Made by a program: the position numbers and the translations under genes
Shown: positions 10,276 through 19,011 of the stretch, piece after piece
Numbering within the stretch: position 1 is the first letter of the stretch
Layout of the letters: each line of letters begins with the position of its first letter
Assembly (NCBI RefSeq): GCF_026016465.1
Contig: NZ_CP100390.1
Coordinates: forward strand, 2,084,001 to 2,148,000
Length of the DNA: 64,000 nt
Direction: 5' to 3'
DNA from: Alkalimarinus alittae
GTDB taxonomy: Bacteria > Pseudomonadota > Gammaproteobacteria > Pseudomonadales > Oleiphilaceae
The notes under the pieces: generated by a model
What the model was told of the DNA's origin: nothing
What the model saw: only the letters and a program-made list of their open reading frames with translations
The model's database searches: none

Positions 10276-11334
10276 TTATTCAGCAGCAAAAGTGATTTTT
10301 TTGGGTTGGCATGATTGTGGAATCTGCATTGTAATGCAGTGCAGGCTACCGTGTTGCTTAATGAGTGGGAGGCAGTTTATGGGCACTATCTCTCGGTCTG
10401 GGAAGCAACGTTGTAATGTATCTAAAGCCTCTTGATCTTGCTTTACGCCGTAAATAGGCGCAAGCACAGCACCGTTAACAATCAAGAAGTTAGCGTAAGT
10501 GGCCGGTAGTCGATCGCCTTCGTCAAAAATAGCATCAGTCATAGGTAGTGCCGCTAGACGATAGGGATGGCCATTAGGTTGTCTAAAGCTGTGAAGTTGG
10601 TCTTCCATTTTCTTTAACGCATCATAGTGCTCGTCGTGTTGGTCATCGCACTTCACGTAGCAAATCATATCGTCCGCGCAAAACCGTGCCAGTGTATCAA
10701 TATGACTATCGGTATCGTCACCCGCAAGGTAGCCGTTATCAAGCCATAACACGTGCTCAATGCCTAAGTGGTTGTTAAGCTTTTGCTCAATATCGGCTTT
10801 AGATAACTGTGGGTTTCGTGTGGGGTTAAGCAGGCACTCACTTGTCGTGAGCAAAACACCTTGGCCGTTAGACTCTAAAGCCCCACCTTCTATAACCATA
10901 TCAATAGCTTCATATTGTAAATCTTCAAATGCTTTAGCCTTCACCAGGCGGCTATTGATTAAGTTGTCTTTGTTAAAACCGAATTTTCCACCCCAAGCAT
11001 TAAAATTAAAATCGAGTAATTTGGCCGAACCGTTTTCATACACACTAATTGGGCCGTGGTCTCTAGCCCAGGTATCGTCAGACTCAATATGAAAAACCTG
11101 CAAGCTGTGATCATTAAAACCACTGAGTGCAGATTCAATCTGTTCGATTTTAGATGCATCAGCGCATGCGATAATAAGAGACTCTCTTTTTAAGATCTCT
11201 TTTGCTAGTTGCAGGTAAAGTTGCTCAACTTCTTCAAGCATTAAAACCCAGTCGGTTGCTTTGTGCGGCCAGGTTAATAAAACAGACTGTTGAGGGGCCC
11301 ACTCGGGCGGAAATACGATGTTAGGGTTGTTCAT
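10276..11334 (-). CDS. aguA: Agmatine deiminase
   Basis: 352 aa member of the guanidino-group-modifying superfamily. It converts agmatine to N-carbamoylputrescine. Family motifs are FPPEWAPQQSVLLTWPH at the N-terminus, DDTWARDHGPISV (about 86-98), VIEGGALESNGQG, a GDDTDSHIDTLARF block with the catalytic His, and the nucleophile Cys in HGSLHCITMQIP near the C-terminus. The start overlaps the end of the upstream lipoprotein-like gene by 14 bp, suggesting translational coupling in an operon with aguB. Confidence 0.95.
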   Translation of the reverse strand: MNNPNIVFPPEWAPQQSVLLTWPHKATDWVLMLEEVEQLYLQLAKEILKRESLIIACADASKIEQIESALSGFNDHSLQVFHIESDDTWARDHGPISVYENGSAKLLDFNFNAWGGKFGFNKDNLINSRLVKAKAFEDLQYEAIDMVIEGGALESNGQGVLLTTSECLLNPTRNPQLSKADIEQKLNNHLGIEHVLWLDNGYLAGDDTDSHIDTLARFCADDMICYVKCDDQHDEHYDALKKMEDQLHSFRQPNGHPYRLAALPMTDAIFDEGDRLPATYANFLIVNGAVLAPIYGVKQDQEALDTLQRCFPDREIVPINCLPLIKQHGSLHCITMQIPQSCQPKKITFAAE

Positions 11335-11644
11335 TTTGCTTCTTTTCTAACGTTGAAGGGTGGAGGACACTATGTATCACGTATTCTCCCTCAAAATAGA
11401 CAGTAAAGTCAGCATATTTCCACTGATAAATAGCAGGTTTACCCGTAGGACCGCTGATGGTTGTGGGGTTGCCAAAAAAAGACGTAACCGTGTCCATCGA
11501 CATGCCAACCTTTGGACGGTTAATGTACTTATTCTCTTGAGCTTGTTCAGATACCCCAATCTTAAGAGTGTCAGAAACACTCACCGTTGAAAATAAGCAT
11601 GCAGACAATGCGCCCGCTACCAGTAGGATAGAATTTTTACGCAT
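11321..11644 (-). CDS. Small exported protein of unknown function, possible lipoprotein
   Basis: 107 aa. It begins MRKNSILLVAGALSAC, a short signal with a possible lipobox LSAC; an ordinary signal peptidase I site after VSVS is the alternative. The remainder contains RPKVGMSMDTVTSFFGNP and AIYQWKYADFTVYFEG. That pattern (G-M-x2-x-V, G-x-P, then a Trp/Tyr beta hairpin) resembles the SmpA/BamE-like fold, though I cannot prove it. Its 3' end overlaps aguA by 14 bp. I do not recognise a specific function. Confidence 0.75.
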   Translation of the reverse strand: MRKNSILLVAGALSACLFSTVSVSDTLKIGVSEQAQENKYINRPKVGMSMDTVTSFFGNPTTISGPTGKPAIYQWKYADFTVYFEGEYVIHSVLHPSTLEKKQNEQP

Positions 11645-11815
11645 GAAACACCTGTAAAATATGATAGAAACGAGTATTAATAGGAGTTTAGAAATATTAA
11701 ACCGAAACCCCGTCGTTGTAGCCTGATGCAGCGAGTTGTATTCCCCATAGAATAGATCGAAAATAACCGATTGTGTAATTATTTCAAGTCGCTGTAGCGT
11801 TAGGGGGGGGCGAGA

Positions 11816-12382
11816 TTACTTTATAAGGGTCACTTTTCGGTCACGACTTTGTTTGCGAATGATATGGCGAGCGATTAATTGTTGGTTAAAACTATCTAGC
11901 GCGTAAAACTGAATATGAACGGTGAGTTCGTCTTGTTTGTTTTCAACGTTGATAACCCGTCCTTTTAAAATTAAGCTCGTAAAAGAGGGTATTAATAAGA
12001 ACTGTATCGCGACAGCACTATTGGTGGCGATAGCTTGGTCAACACTTATGGATATGCCGCCTTCGCTTAAGTTTATATCGCTGAGTTTTGATTCATCAAT
12101 CGACCGGTTATTAAGCGCTACACCGCGTGCGAGTGCATCCAGTTTAGCGTTGAGGCTTTTTAGATATGAGCCGAGACTTTTATCTTTGTCGGTAATTTGA
12201 CGAAGAAGGTGATTAGATTCTACATCGAGTTGGTGAAATTCTCGAAGCACAGAGAAAGTAGGCGTTAGGTCAAATTGCGATTCTGCGTCGTCATCAATAT
12301 GGTTCAGCACTCTAATGTCTACTAATGCACGATCACTCACTCGGTAAAACTGTCGACGCTCAATAGCTGCTTGGTTAGACAT
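11816..12382 (-). CDS. PilZ-domain protein
   Basis: 188 aa. It carries the two signatures of c-di-GMP-binding PilZ domains. A basic RRQFYRV motif near the N-terminus (about 9-15) fits RxxxR, and NLSEGGISI (about 108-116) fits the (D/N)xSxxG motif. The region between them is predicted helical. Pseudomonas has a related PilZ gene near lolC-lolD. It is divergent from lolC. Target unknown; it is probably a cytoplasmic c-di-GMP effector. Confidence 0.8.
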   Translation of the reverse strand: MSNQAAIERRQFYRVSDRALVDIRVLNHIDDDAESQFDLTPTFSVLREFHQLDVESNHLLRQITDKDKSLGSYLKSLNAKLDALARGVALNNRSIDESKLSDINLSEGGISISVDQAIATNSAVAIQFLLIPSFTSLILKGRVINVENKQDELTVHIQFYALDSFNQQLIARHIIRKQSRDRKVTLIK

Positions 12383-12511
12383 AATGTAAATACCAAAATG
12401 TTGTTGGCGTTAAATCTTAACGCTGTACTGTTTTCTCATTAATAAAGTTTAACACTTATTTTTGAAAGTAAAGGTCTATTGTTTTCATTATATGTATGTT
12501 CTAATTCCGCC

Positions 12512-13753
12512 ATGTTTAGACCATACCCTATATTTATCGGCTTACGCTATACAGCCGCAAAGCGAAGTAACCACTTTATATCCTTCATATCACTGACTTC
12601 TATGATCGGTTTGACGTTGGGTGTGGCGGTACTTATTACTGTTATGTCAGTGATGAATGGATTTGATCGTGAGCTCAAAGAGCGCATTCTCGGCATGGTG
12701 CCGCATGCGGTCATTAAGCATTATGGTAATCTGGAAGACTGGCAATCTATTGATGCGCTAGCAACTCAACGGCCAGACATCATTGCTGCCGCGCCCTTTA
12801 TACAGGCGCAAGGCATGGTGACGCATGGAAGCGGTGTTCGGGGCGTCTTAATGAATGGCATATTACCTGATCAAGAAGATGAAGTTTCCATCATTTCTGA
12901 CCATATGGTGGCAGGGTCCATTCATGATCTTAAATCAGGTGAGTTCGGTATCGTTATCGGTAGCCTGTTAGCCAGTCATTTACGTGTCGACCTTGGTGAC
13001 AAAATTACTATCGTCCTACCTGAGGCTTCTATCACGCCCGCGGGTGTTTTTCCTCGCTTAAAACGCTTTACGGTAAAGGGTATTTTTAAGGTAGGTGCTG
13101 ATCTTGATAGCTCGTTGACACTGGTTCATATGAATGATGCCGCAAAAGTACTTAGACTGACTAATGAAGTACACGGTATCCGCTTAAAGATGATCGACCT
13201 GTTTAAAGCACCGATGATTGCTCATGAAATAGCCAAAGATTTACCTTCAGGGTATTTCAGCAGTGACTGGACGCGCACTCACGGTAATCTATTCCAAGCC
13301 ATAAAAATGGAAAAGACCATGATCGGCCTATTGCTGATGATGATCGTAGCTGTTGCAGCATTTAACATCGTCTCGACCTTAGTAATGGTTGTCACGGATA
13401 AAAAATCTGATATAGCCATACTGCGAACAATGGGCGCAAGCCCAAGCGCCATCATGACGATCTTCATCATGCAAGGTACGTTTATCGGGTTAATCGGTAA
13501 CTTACTGGGTACGGCTGCAGGTATCTTACTCTCCCTTAATGTTAGCGCTATCATAAAGTGGGTCGAGGCCGTGGCAGGGCATCAATTCTTAAATGCTGAT
13601 GTTTATTTCATTAGTTACTTGCCATCACAATTACTTTGGAATGATGTGTTTATTGTTTGTGGTGCCGGATTCACAATGAGTGTATTAGCAACGATCTATC
13701 CCGCTTGGCGGGCATCTAAGGTCGACCCAGCGGAGGCCTTACGCTATGAGTAA
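12512..13753 (+). CDS. lolC: Lipoprotein-releasing ABC transporter permease, LolC/LolE family
   Basis: About 413 aa from the ATG at 12512. An 11-codon longer frame begins with TTG at 12479, but [28 protein letters not shown] is the classic LolC N-terminus. One N-terminal and three C-terminal membrane segments flank a large periplasmic MacB-PCD domain. The permease releases lipoproteins from the inner membrane to LolA. It overlaps lolD by 8 bp. No second permease gene (lolE) follows, so this may be the LolF-type single permease. The Shine-Dalgarno sequence is weak. Confidence 0.9.
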   Translation: MFRPYPIFIGLRYTAAKRSNHFISFISLTSMIGLTLGVAVLITVMSVMNGFDRELKERILGMVPHAVIKHYGNLEDWQSIDALATQRPDIIAAAPFIQAQGMVTHGSGVRGVLMNGILPDQEDEVSIISDHMVAGSIHDLKSGEFGIVIGSLLASHLRVDLGDKITIVLPEASITPAGVFPRLKRFTVKGIFKVGADLDSSLTLVHMNDAAKVLRLTNEVHGIRLKMIDLFKAPMIAHEIAKDLPSGYFSSDWTRTHGNLFQAIKMEKTMIGLLLMMIVAVAAFNIVSTLVMVVTDKKSDIAILRTMGASPSAIMTIFIMQGTFIGLIGNLLGTAAGILLSLNVSAIIKWVEAVAGHQFLNADVYFISYLPSQLLWNDVFIVCGAGFTMSVLATIYPAWRASKVDPAEALRYE

Positions 13754-14435
13754 TAAAATAATTCGGGCCGAAAAGCTTTCTAAATCGTACAAAGAAGGTA
13801 AAGGTCGACTCTCTATTTTTGATGCTGTCGATTTCATCTTAGAAGAAGGTGAGTCTGTGGCGATATTAGGTAGTTCAGGGTCAGGTAAAACCACACTGTT
13901 GAACCTGCTTGGTGGTCTTGACAAGCCTAATGGCGGCAACGTATGGGTAAATGGACATGATGTTCACGCATTATCAGAACGCAAAAAAGGCCGCGTCAGA
14001 AATGAATACTTAGGTTTCGTGTATCAGTTTCATCACCTATTGCCTGAGTTCTCGGCGCTTGAAAACGTCTGTATGCCGTTATTGATTGGGAAAATGCCAA
14101 AAGACCAAGCCATCCAAAAGGCAACAGCGCTTCTTAATCGAGTAGGGCTGGCTGAACGTGTTGCTCATAAACCGTCAGAACTGTCAGGTGGTGAGAGGCA
14201 GCGCGTGTCAATCGCGAGAGCCTTGGTTAACGACCCTAAGTGTGTGTTAATGGATGAACCAACGGGCAACCTTGATGAAGGCACTGCAGATAAGGTGCAG
14301 CAACTTATAATGGAGCTTAAAGATCAACTCAAAACCAGCTTTGTTGTGGTCACGCATGACCTGACGCTTGCCAAGAAGATGGACCGAGTGCTGCATCTAG
14401 AAGAGAAAACGTTAAAGGATATAACGGGGTTGTAA
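13746..14435 (+). CDS. lolD: Lipoprotein-releasing ABC transporter ATPase LolD
   Basis: 229 aa ABC ATPase. Walker [21 protein letters not shown] (about 39-58), the Q-loop in [16 protein letters not shown], signature [15 protein letters not shown] and Walker [13 protein letters not shown] are all intact. LLPEF after the Q-loop is a LolD-specific feature. It starts inside the last codons of lolC (8 bp overlap), showing translational coupling. Confidence 0.95.
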   Translation: MSNKIIRAEKLSKSYKEGKGRLSIFDAVDFILEEGESVAILGSSGSGKTTLLNLLGGLDKPNGGNVWVNGHDVHALSERKKGRVRNEYLGFVYQFHHLLPEFSALENVCMPLLIGKMPKDQAIQKATALLNRVGLAERVAHKPSELSGGERQRVSIARALVNDPKCVLMDEPTGNLDEGTADKVQQLIMELKDQLKTSFVVVTHDLTLAKKMDRVLHLEEKTLKDITGL

Positions 14436-14440
14436 GGGGT

Positions 14441-14461
14441 GGCGCTTAAAGCGCTCGCGCC
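14441..14461. repeat. Short hairpin after lolD
   Basis: Inverted repeat GGCGC-N11-GCGCC six bases after the lolD stop. It has no T-tract, so it is a poor intrinsic terminator. It may be a REP-type or mRNA-stabilising hairpin. Confidence 0.35.
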
Positions 14462-14504
14462 AATACGGTGTCCCTACGCAACTACTGTTTTCTTGCTTTA
14501 AAGA

Positions 14505-15029
14505 CTAATCATTATTCTTTCGTTTCATTTGGCGATCCTGCCAATTCTTTCTTACCGCTCTTGTCCAAAAAAACTGAACAAGTGAATAACAGGTGATAGA
14601 AAAAATTAAGCCGCAGACGAGTGAGCCAAAATAAAGCGGTATGCCTACTTCTATAATTCTATCGCCTAGCCATGCCCAGCTTAATACAAACTCGTCACCG
14701 ATAAGGGGGCGGTTTAGAATATTCGCACCCACCCAGTAATTGAAGTAAAAAATGGGCGGCATGGTTAATGGGTTGCTTATCCAAACTAATGCGACGGACA
14801 TCGGTAAGTTGGATTTTAGCCAAATTGCAAATATGGCAGCGACCACCATTTGAAAAGGGATCGGGATAAAGCACCAAAAAATGCCGACTAAAAACGCACG
14901 TGAAACAGCGTGTCGATTAATGTGCCATAGGTTTGGTTCATGAAGAACATCCCCCAAAAAATGAAGAGCTTTTATATCTTTGACTTTTTGGGGATCAGGA
15001 AAAAAACGTTCAAGAAATCTCTTTGGCAT
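14505..15029 (-). CDS. DUF2062-domain inner-membrane protein
   Basis: 174 aa. The pattern NRHAVSRAFLVGIFWCFIPIPFQMVVAAIFAIWLKSNLPMSVALVWISNPLTMPPIFYFNYWVG is the DUF2062 signature (F-x-P-x-P-x-Q; WISNPLT). Two or three membrane segments are predicted. The function of the family is unknown. Genes of this family commonly lie beside lolCD and comEC in gammaproteobacteria. It is divergent from comEC and convergent with lolD. Confidence 0.85.
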   Translation of the reverse strand: MPKRFLERFFPDPQKVKDIKALHFLGDVLHEPNLWHINRHAVSRAFLVGIFWCFIPIPFQMVVAAIFAIWLKSNLPMSVALVWISNPLTMPPIFYFNYWVGANILNRPLIGDEFVLSWAWLGDRIIEVGIPLYFGSLVCGLIFSITCYSLVQFFWTRAVRKNWQDRQMKRKNND

Positions 15030-15149
15030 AAAGACGGCGCACAGTTGTTTATTCAGATGTGCTAATTCTAGAGTTCTGAGTGCTGAATGGCTATTGATTT
15101 AAGTTAAATTTTTTTATTTAACGTAATTTTTACTTCAGAGGTTCCAGAT

Positions 15150-17591
15150 ATGCGCTCATGGATGATCGCTTATGTGGCGGGTGTTGTCGTTTTCCACGTA
15201 TGGGGAACACTACTACCCGTAGCGTATAGTGCTATACTTTTCGTTATTTCGATTGTTGTCTTTACCTTTCAAAGCCGCGTTAGGTGGTTGTCTTTCTTTT
15301 TGGTTTCTGTTGCTTGGTCTAGCACTTATTCAGAACTTAATAAAAATAGTACGCTGGATTATCAATATGAAAGTAAAAACCTGATCACCAGTGGATATGT
15401 GTGTTCTATACCAAAGCTTAAAGACACAGTTGTATCATTTGAACTTTGTGATTCAACTATTCGTTATACCCCTAACAGTCCGGTATTAGCTGAGGGCTTA
15501 CATCTAACATTATCTTGGTATGTTGATAGATCAACGTTTGCCAACAGCAAAAAAACACCTTCAAACGCTCATGCGGTTAAACAGCGAGACACCAAACACA
15601 TAATAGGTAAACAAACCTTTGTTGTAAGGCTTAAAAGACCTCATGGCATGGTTAATCCATATGGATTTGTCTATGAAAAATGGTTGTTCAGAAAAGGCGT
15701 TAATGCTGTTGGGTATGTTAAACAGTCAATAAGTAATACCAAGATACATGCTGAACAGATACCAGTGGAAGCAATCAATGAGCTAAGCACTTGCGAAGGT
15801 GCAGGTGTTGCCTGTTTAGTGACAGGGTTTCGTATCAGGATTAATGAAAGGTTAAGCGCGCTATCGGGAACACTACCGCATATACCGTTAATAAAGGCAC
15901 TCTCTGTTGGTTTTCGGGGGGATATTGCCCCTGACGCCTGGACGTTATTTAAGCATACAGGTACTCAGCACCTAATTGCCATTTCAGGGCTTCATATTGG
16001 TTTAGTGTTTGGTATCGCCATGGGCATTGCTGCACTTTTTTGGCGTATGATTAACCGTGTATTTGCACGAACCAAGGTAGAGTCGTTTAATACGCAAAAG
16101 CAATTTTCAAGCATATTTTTTGCATTAGGCTGTGCGCTGACTTATTCAGCAATGGCAGGGTTTCTAGTGTCAACACAGCGCGCTTTAATCATGCTAGCGG
16201 TCTATTATGTGTGTGGCTTGGCGCGAAAGCATATTAAACCCAATACTCGCTTACTGATAGCGGCAACAGTTGTGCTGCTGCTAGATCCAAATGCAGTACT
16301 TGATTATGGTTTTTGGTTATCTTTTATGGCTGTTTGGGTGCTGTTTTTTATCACAGCAAGCCATGTTAAAGATAAGTCGGGTCGAATGGCTAAGTGGTTT
16401 AAGGCCTCGACCAGTATGCAGTGGGTGATTTTTATCGGTTTGTGTCCGATATTATTAGCCAGTGGCATGGGCGTAAGTTATACCTCGTTGATTGCTAACT
16501 TTGTAGCAATACCGCTAGTAGGTGTGGTAACGGTGCCTCTTGTTTTGGTGGGATTGGTTGTGATGCCGTTTTCATCATGGGTCTTTGATCAAATAATGAT
16601 TATAGCGAATACTTCTCTTGAGTGGTTGTTTAGGTTTCTTGCGGTATTTCGTGAATTTGAAGTTGTGAGCATAAATGATGAAACACGGGTCATCACGGCT
16701 GCGATATCACTGTTAAGTCTCGTTATTATACTTTTACCCGGTTGGAGGAGCGTAAAGTTGTGGCTAGTGATAACCGTAGGGATGCTGCTATGGTTTAAGC
16801 CTAATAACGACAATAGCTCAAAACCAGAGTTGGTGATTTTTGATGTTGGGCAGGGGTTAGCGGTTGCGGCAGTGAAGGGTAATCAAGCGTTTGTTTACGA
16901 TACAGGGCCTGCCTATCGAGTAGGAAGTGCTGCGCAGCGTTCACTGGTACCGTATTTAAACGCAAAAGGTATATCCCATATTGAGATGCTGATTGTAAGT
17001 CATGGCGATGATGATCACTCAGGTGGGCTAGCAGACCTAGAGCAGGCGTTTTCGCTAGGACGACTAATCACAGGCCAACCTGAAAGATTATCAACGCAGC
17101 ACCCCGTAGAACGATGTGAAAACGGTTTAACTAAAACGGCGCATTGGTACAAAGCCCAGTTTTACTATCTGCCAGCGATTTCAGCAAGACCGCTTTCAGC
17201 TAATAATCACTCCTGTGTCGTTAAGTTGACCCTAGGTGGGCGTTCAGTTTTACTAATGGGGGATATTGAAAAGCAAGCGGAGCGGTTGCTGGTAAGCCAA
17301 TATGGTGATGATCTCAAAGCAGATGTATTAGTGGCAGGGCATCACGGCAGTAAAAATGCGACGAGTCAGTATTTGATTGATCATGTTATGCCTGATCAGG
17401 TCATTTTCTCGGCAGGGTATAAAAGCCGTTTTAATCACCCACACCCCGACGCAGTAGAAAGAGCCGTGAGCAATGGGGCGAAGGTATTTAATACGGCTGA
17501 ATCAGGCGCGATTATTTTGAAGCAAGCAGAAAATAATGACTGGGTCACTGTGCCATACAGAGAGCGGATAAATGCATTTTGGATGTTTTAA
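15150..17591 (+). CDS. comEC: DNA internalization/competence protein ComEC/Rec2
   Basis: 813 aa. Order: an N-terminal membrane and DUF4131 region (about 1-200), then the competence domain with many membrane segments (about 220-550; LIAISGLHIGLVFG is the ComEC hallmark). The C-terminal metallo-beta-lactamase domain starts at about 565 (FDVGQGLAVAA) and has SHGDDDHSGG and GHHGSKNATS metal-binding motifs. It forms the inner-membrane channel for incoming single-stranded DNA and may degrade the other strand. Intact, so natural transformation is possible. Confidence 0.93.
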   Translation: MRSWMIAYVAGVVVFHVWGTLLPVAYSAILFVISIVVFTFQSRVRWLSFFLVSVAWSSTYSELNKNSTLDYQYESKNLITSGYVCSIPKLKDTVVSFELCDSTIRYTPNSPVLAEGLHLTLSWYVDRSTFANSKKTPSNAHAVKQRDTKHIIGKQTFVVRLKRPHGMVNPYGFVYEKWLFRKGVNAVGYVKQSISNTKIHAEQIPVEAINELSTCEGAGVACLVTGFRIRINERLSALSGTLPHIPLIKALSVGFRGDIAPDAWTLFKHTGTQHLIAISGLHIGLVFGIAMGIAALFWRMINRVFARTKVESFNTQKQFSSIFFALGCALTYSAMAGFLVSTQRALIMLAVYYVCGLARKHIKPNTRLLIAATVVLLLDPNAVLDYGFWLSFMAVWVLFFITASHVKDKSGRMAKWFKASTSMQWVIFIGLCPILLASGMGVSYTSLIANFVAIPLVGVVTVPLVLVGLVVMPFSSWVFDQIMIIANTSLEWLFRFLAVFREFEVVSINDETRVITAAISLLSLVIILLPGWRSVKLWLVITVGMLLWFKPNNDNSSKPELVIFDVGQGLAVAAVKGNQAFVYDTGPAYRVGSAAQRSLVPYLNAKGISHIEMLIVSHGDDDHSGGLADLEQAFSLGRLITGQPERLSTQHPVERCENGLTKTAHWYKAQFYYLPAISARPLSANNHSCVVKLTLGGRSVLLMGDIEKQAERLLVSQYGDDLKADVLVAGHHGSKNATSQYLIDHVMPDQVIFSAGYKSRFNHPHPDAVERAVSNGAKVFNTAESGAIILKQAENNDWVTVPYRERINAFWMF

Positions 17592-17777
17592 ATCGCGAGA
17601 CTTTAATGGTTGTTATTTGAGTCTGCGGTGTTTTTATAAATGTGCCACGACAACGCTTAAGTCAATATATTAGGGCTTTAACGGGATTATTTTTAGTGTA
17701 AAGCGGCTAAATAAGCTACTGTTAACAATTAACTTTATGGTAGAGTATTGCCAAATTTATATTTAGGGAGATAGTGT

Positions 17778-18404
17778 GTGTTTGAGTTGTTAAGGCCTGG
17801 CGGCGTCATCATGATCCCCATTATGCTTTGCTCTGTGTTAGCGCTGGCAATTATTCTTGAGCGTTTTTGGACGTTAAGAGTCAACAAAGTAGCACCAAAG
17901 CAAGTCGTTAATGAATTATGGGGTTGGATTAAAAACAAAGAATTAAACTCCAAAAAAATGAAAGCCTTAAAAGAGTCTAACCCTCTTGGTCGTATACTGG
18001 CAGCAGGTTTGAGTAATGCTAAGCATGGTCGCGAGATCATGAAAGAAAGCATTCAAGAAGAAGCAAGTCATGTGGTACATGAGCTTGAGCGATTCCTGAC
18101 TGCACTCGGTACCGTTGCAGCGGTTACCCCGTTACTGGGGTTGTTGGGTACGGTTATCGGTATGATCAAAGTATTCGCGCAATTGCAGTTAGAAGGCACA
18201 GGTAATGCTGCAGCGCTTGCAGGTGGTATATCTGAAGCACTTATCACCACAGCGGCAGGCCTTGCGGTAGCAATACCCGCACTTATCGCACACAGATACT
18301 TCATACGTCGCGTAGAAGAAATTGTTATCAGCATGGAGCAAGAAGCCGTTAAGCTCGTTGAAGTCGTTCATGGTGACCGTGAAATTAATTCAAATGGGGT
18401 CTGA
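17778..18404 (+). CDS. exbB: MotA/TolQ/ExbB proton channel family protein
   Basis: 208 aa. An N-terminal membrane helix (residues 10-26) and two more (about 112-135 and 155-175) contain the family-typical GTVAAVTPLLGLLGTVIGMIKVF and AGGISEALITTAAGLAVAIPALIAH. It forms a proton-driven stator with the ExbD protein encoded 5 bp downstream. The GTG start is supported by AGGGAG upstream. The exbB-exbD pair before msbA-lpxK is a known arrangement in Pseudomonas; the exact partner of this stator there is not settled. Confidence 0.92.
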   Translation: MFELLRPGGVIMIPIMLCSVLALAIILERFWTLRVNKVAPKQVVNELWGWIKNKELNSKKMKALKESNPLGRILAAGLSNAKHGREIMKESIQEEASHVVHELERFLTALGTVAAVTPLLGLLGTVIGMIKVFAQLQLEGTGNAAALAGGISEALITTAAGLAVAIPALIAHRYFIRRVEEIVISMEQEAVKLVEVVHGDREINSNGV

Positions 18405-18409
18405 TCGTC

Positions 18410-18832
18410 GTGAAATTTAAACGTCAGGTCGCTGAAGAAATATCAGTTAATCTAACACCCCTTATTGATGTGGTGTTCTTGCTGTTGATCTTCTTTATGG
18501 TATCAACAACGTTCACCAAAGAAAGTCATCTAGAGATTGATTTGCCAGAAGCAGCGGGTGAAAAGAGTACAAGTGAAGCTAAAGAAATTGAATTGGTTAT
18601 TAGCCATAAAGGCGAATTTTCGATTAACGAACGTCCACTCATTAATAATAATGAAGATACCATCAAAAAAGCGGTTCAGAAGGTATCAGGCGGTGATAAG
18701 AAACTGCCATTTATTATTACTGCAGATGCCAAAACACCTCACGAGTATGTGGTAAGAGCGATGGATGTAGCCGGCAAACTTGGCTTTGTTCACTTAAGTA
18801 TTACGACTCAGCGGTCAGGTGCTTCGGACTAG
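18410..18832 (+). CDS. exbD: ExbD/TolR family biopolymer transport protein
   Basis: 140 aa. A short cytoplasmic N-terminus is followed by one membrane helix, NLTPLIDVVFLLLIFFMVSTTF (about 15-36). The essential proton-carrying Asp sits in LIDVVF. A periplasmic domain follows. It pairs with ExbB upstream (5 bp gap, GTG start). A terminator at 18880-18910 ends the pair. Confidence 0.92.
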   Translation: MKFKRQVAEEISVNLTPLIDVVFLLLIFFMVSTTFTKESHLEIDLPEAAGEKSTSEAKEIELVISHKGEFSINERPLINNNEDTIKKAVQKVSGGDKKLPFIITADAKTPHEYVVRAMDVAGKLGFVHLSITTQRSGASD

Positions 18833-18879
18833 TTGAGTAATCAGATCGTGATTTTGGTTTAAATCACTCAGCGCTTTTA

Positions 18880-18910
18880 AAAATGCCAGCGGTTTACGCC
18901 CTGGCATTTT
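18880..18910 (+). terminator. Terminator after exbD
   Basis: Stem AAAATGCCAG / CTGGCATTTT with an 11-nt loop, followed by AGTATTT. It lies 47 bp after the exbD stop and separates exbBD from msbA. The A and T flanks allow function on either strand. Confidence 0.8.
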
Positions 18911-19011
18911 AGTATTTAGACATTACGATCATGAGTCGTTACGAGTAGCGTCTTACTAATATACAGTTTAGTTCAATATATAGACTTCAGCGTGTCGTAG
19001 AGCAGTTAAAT

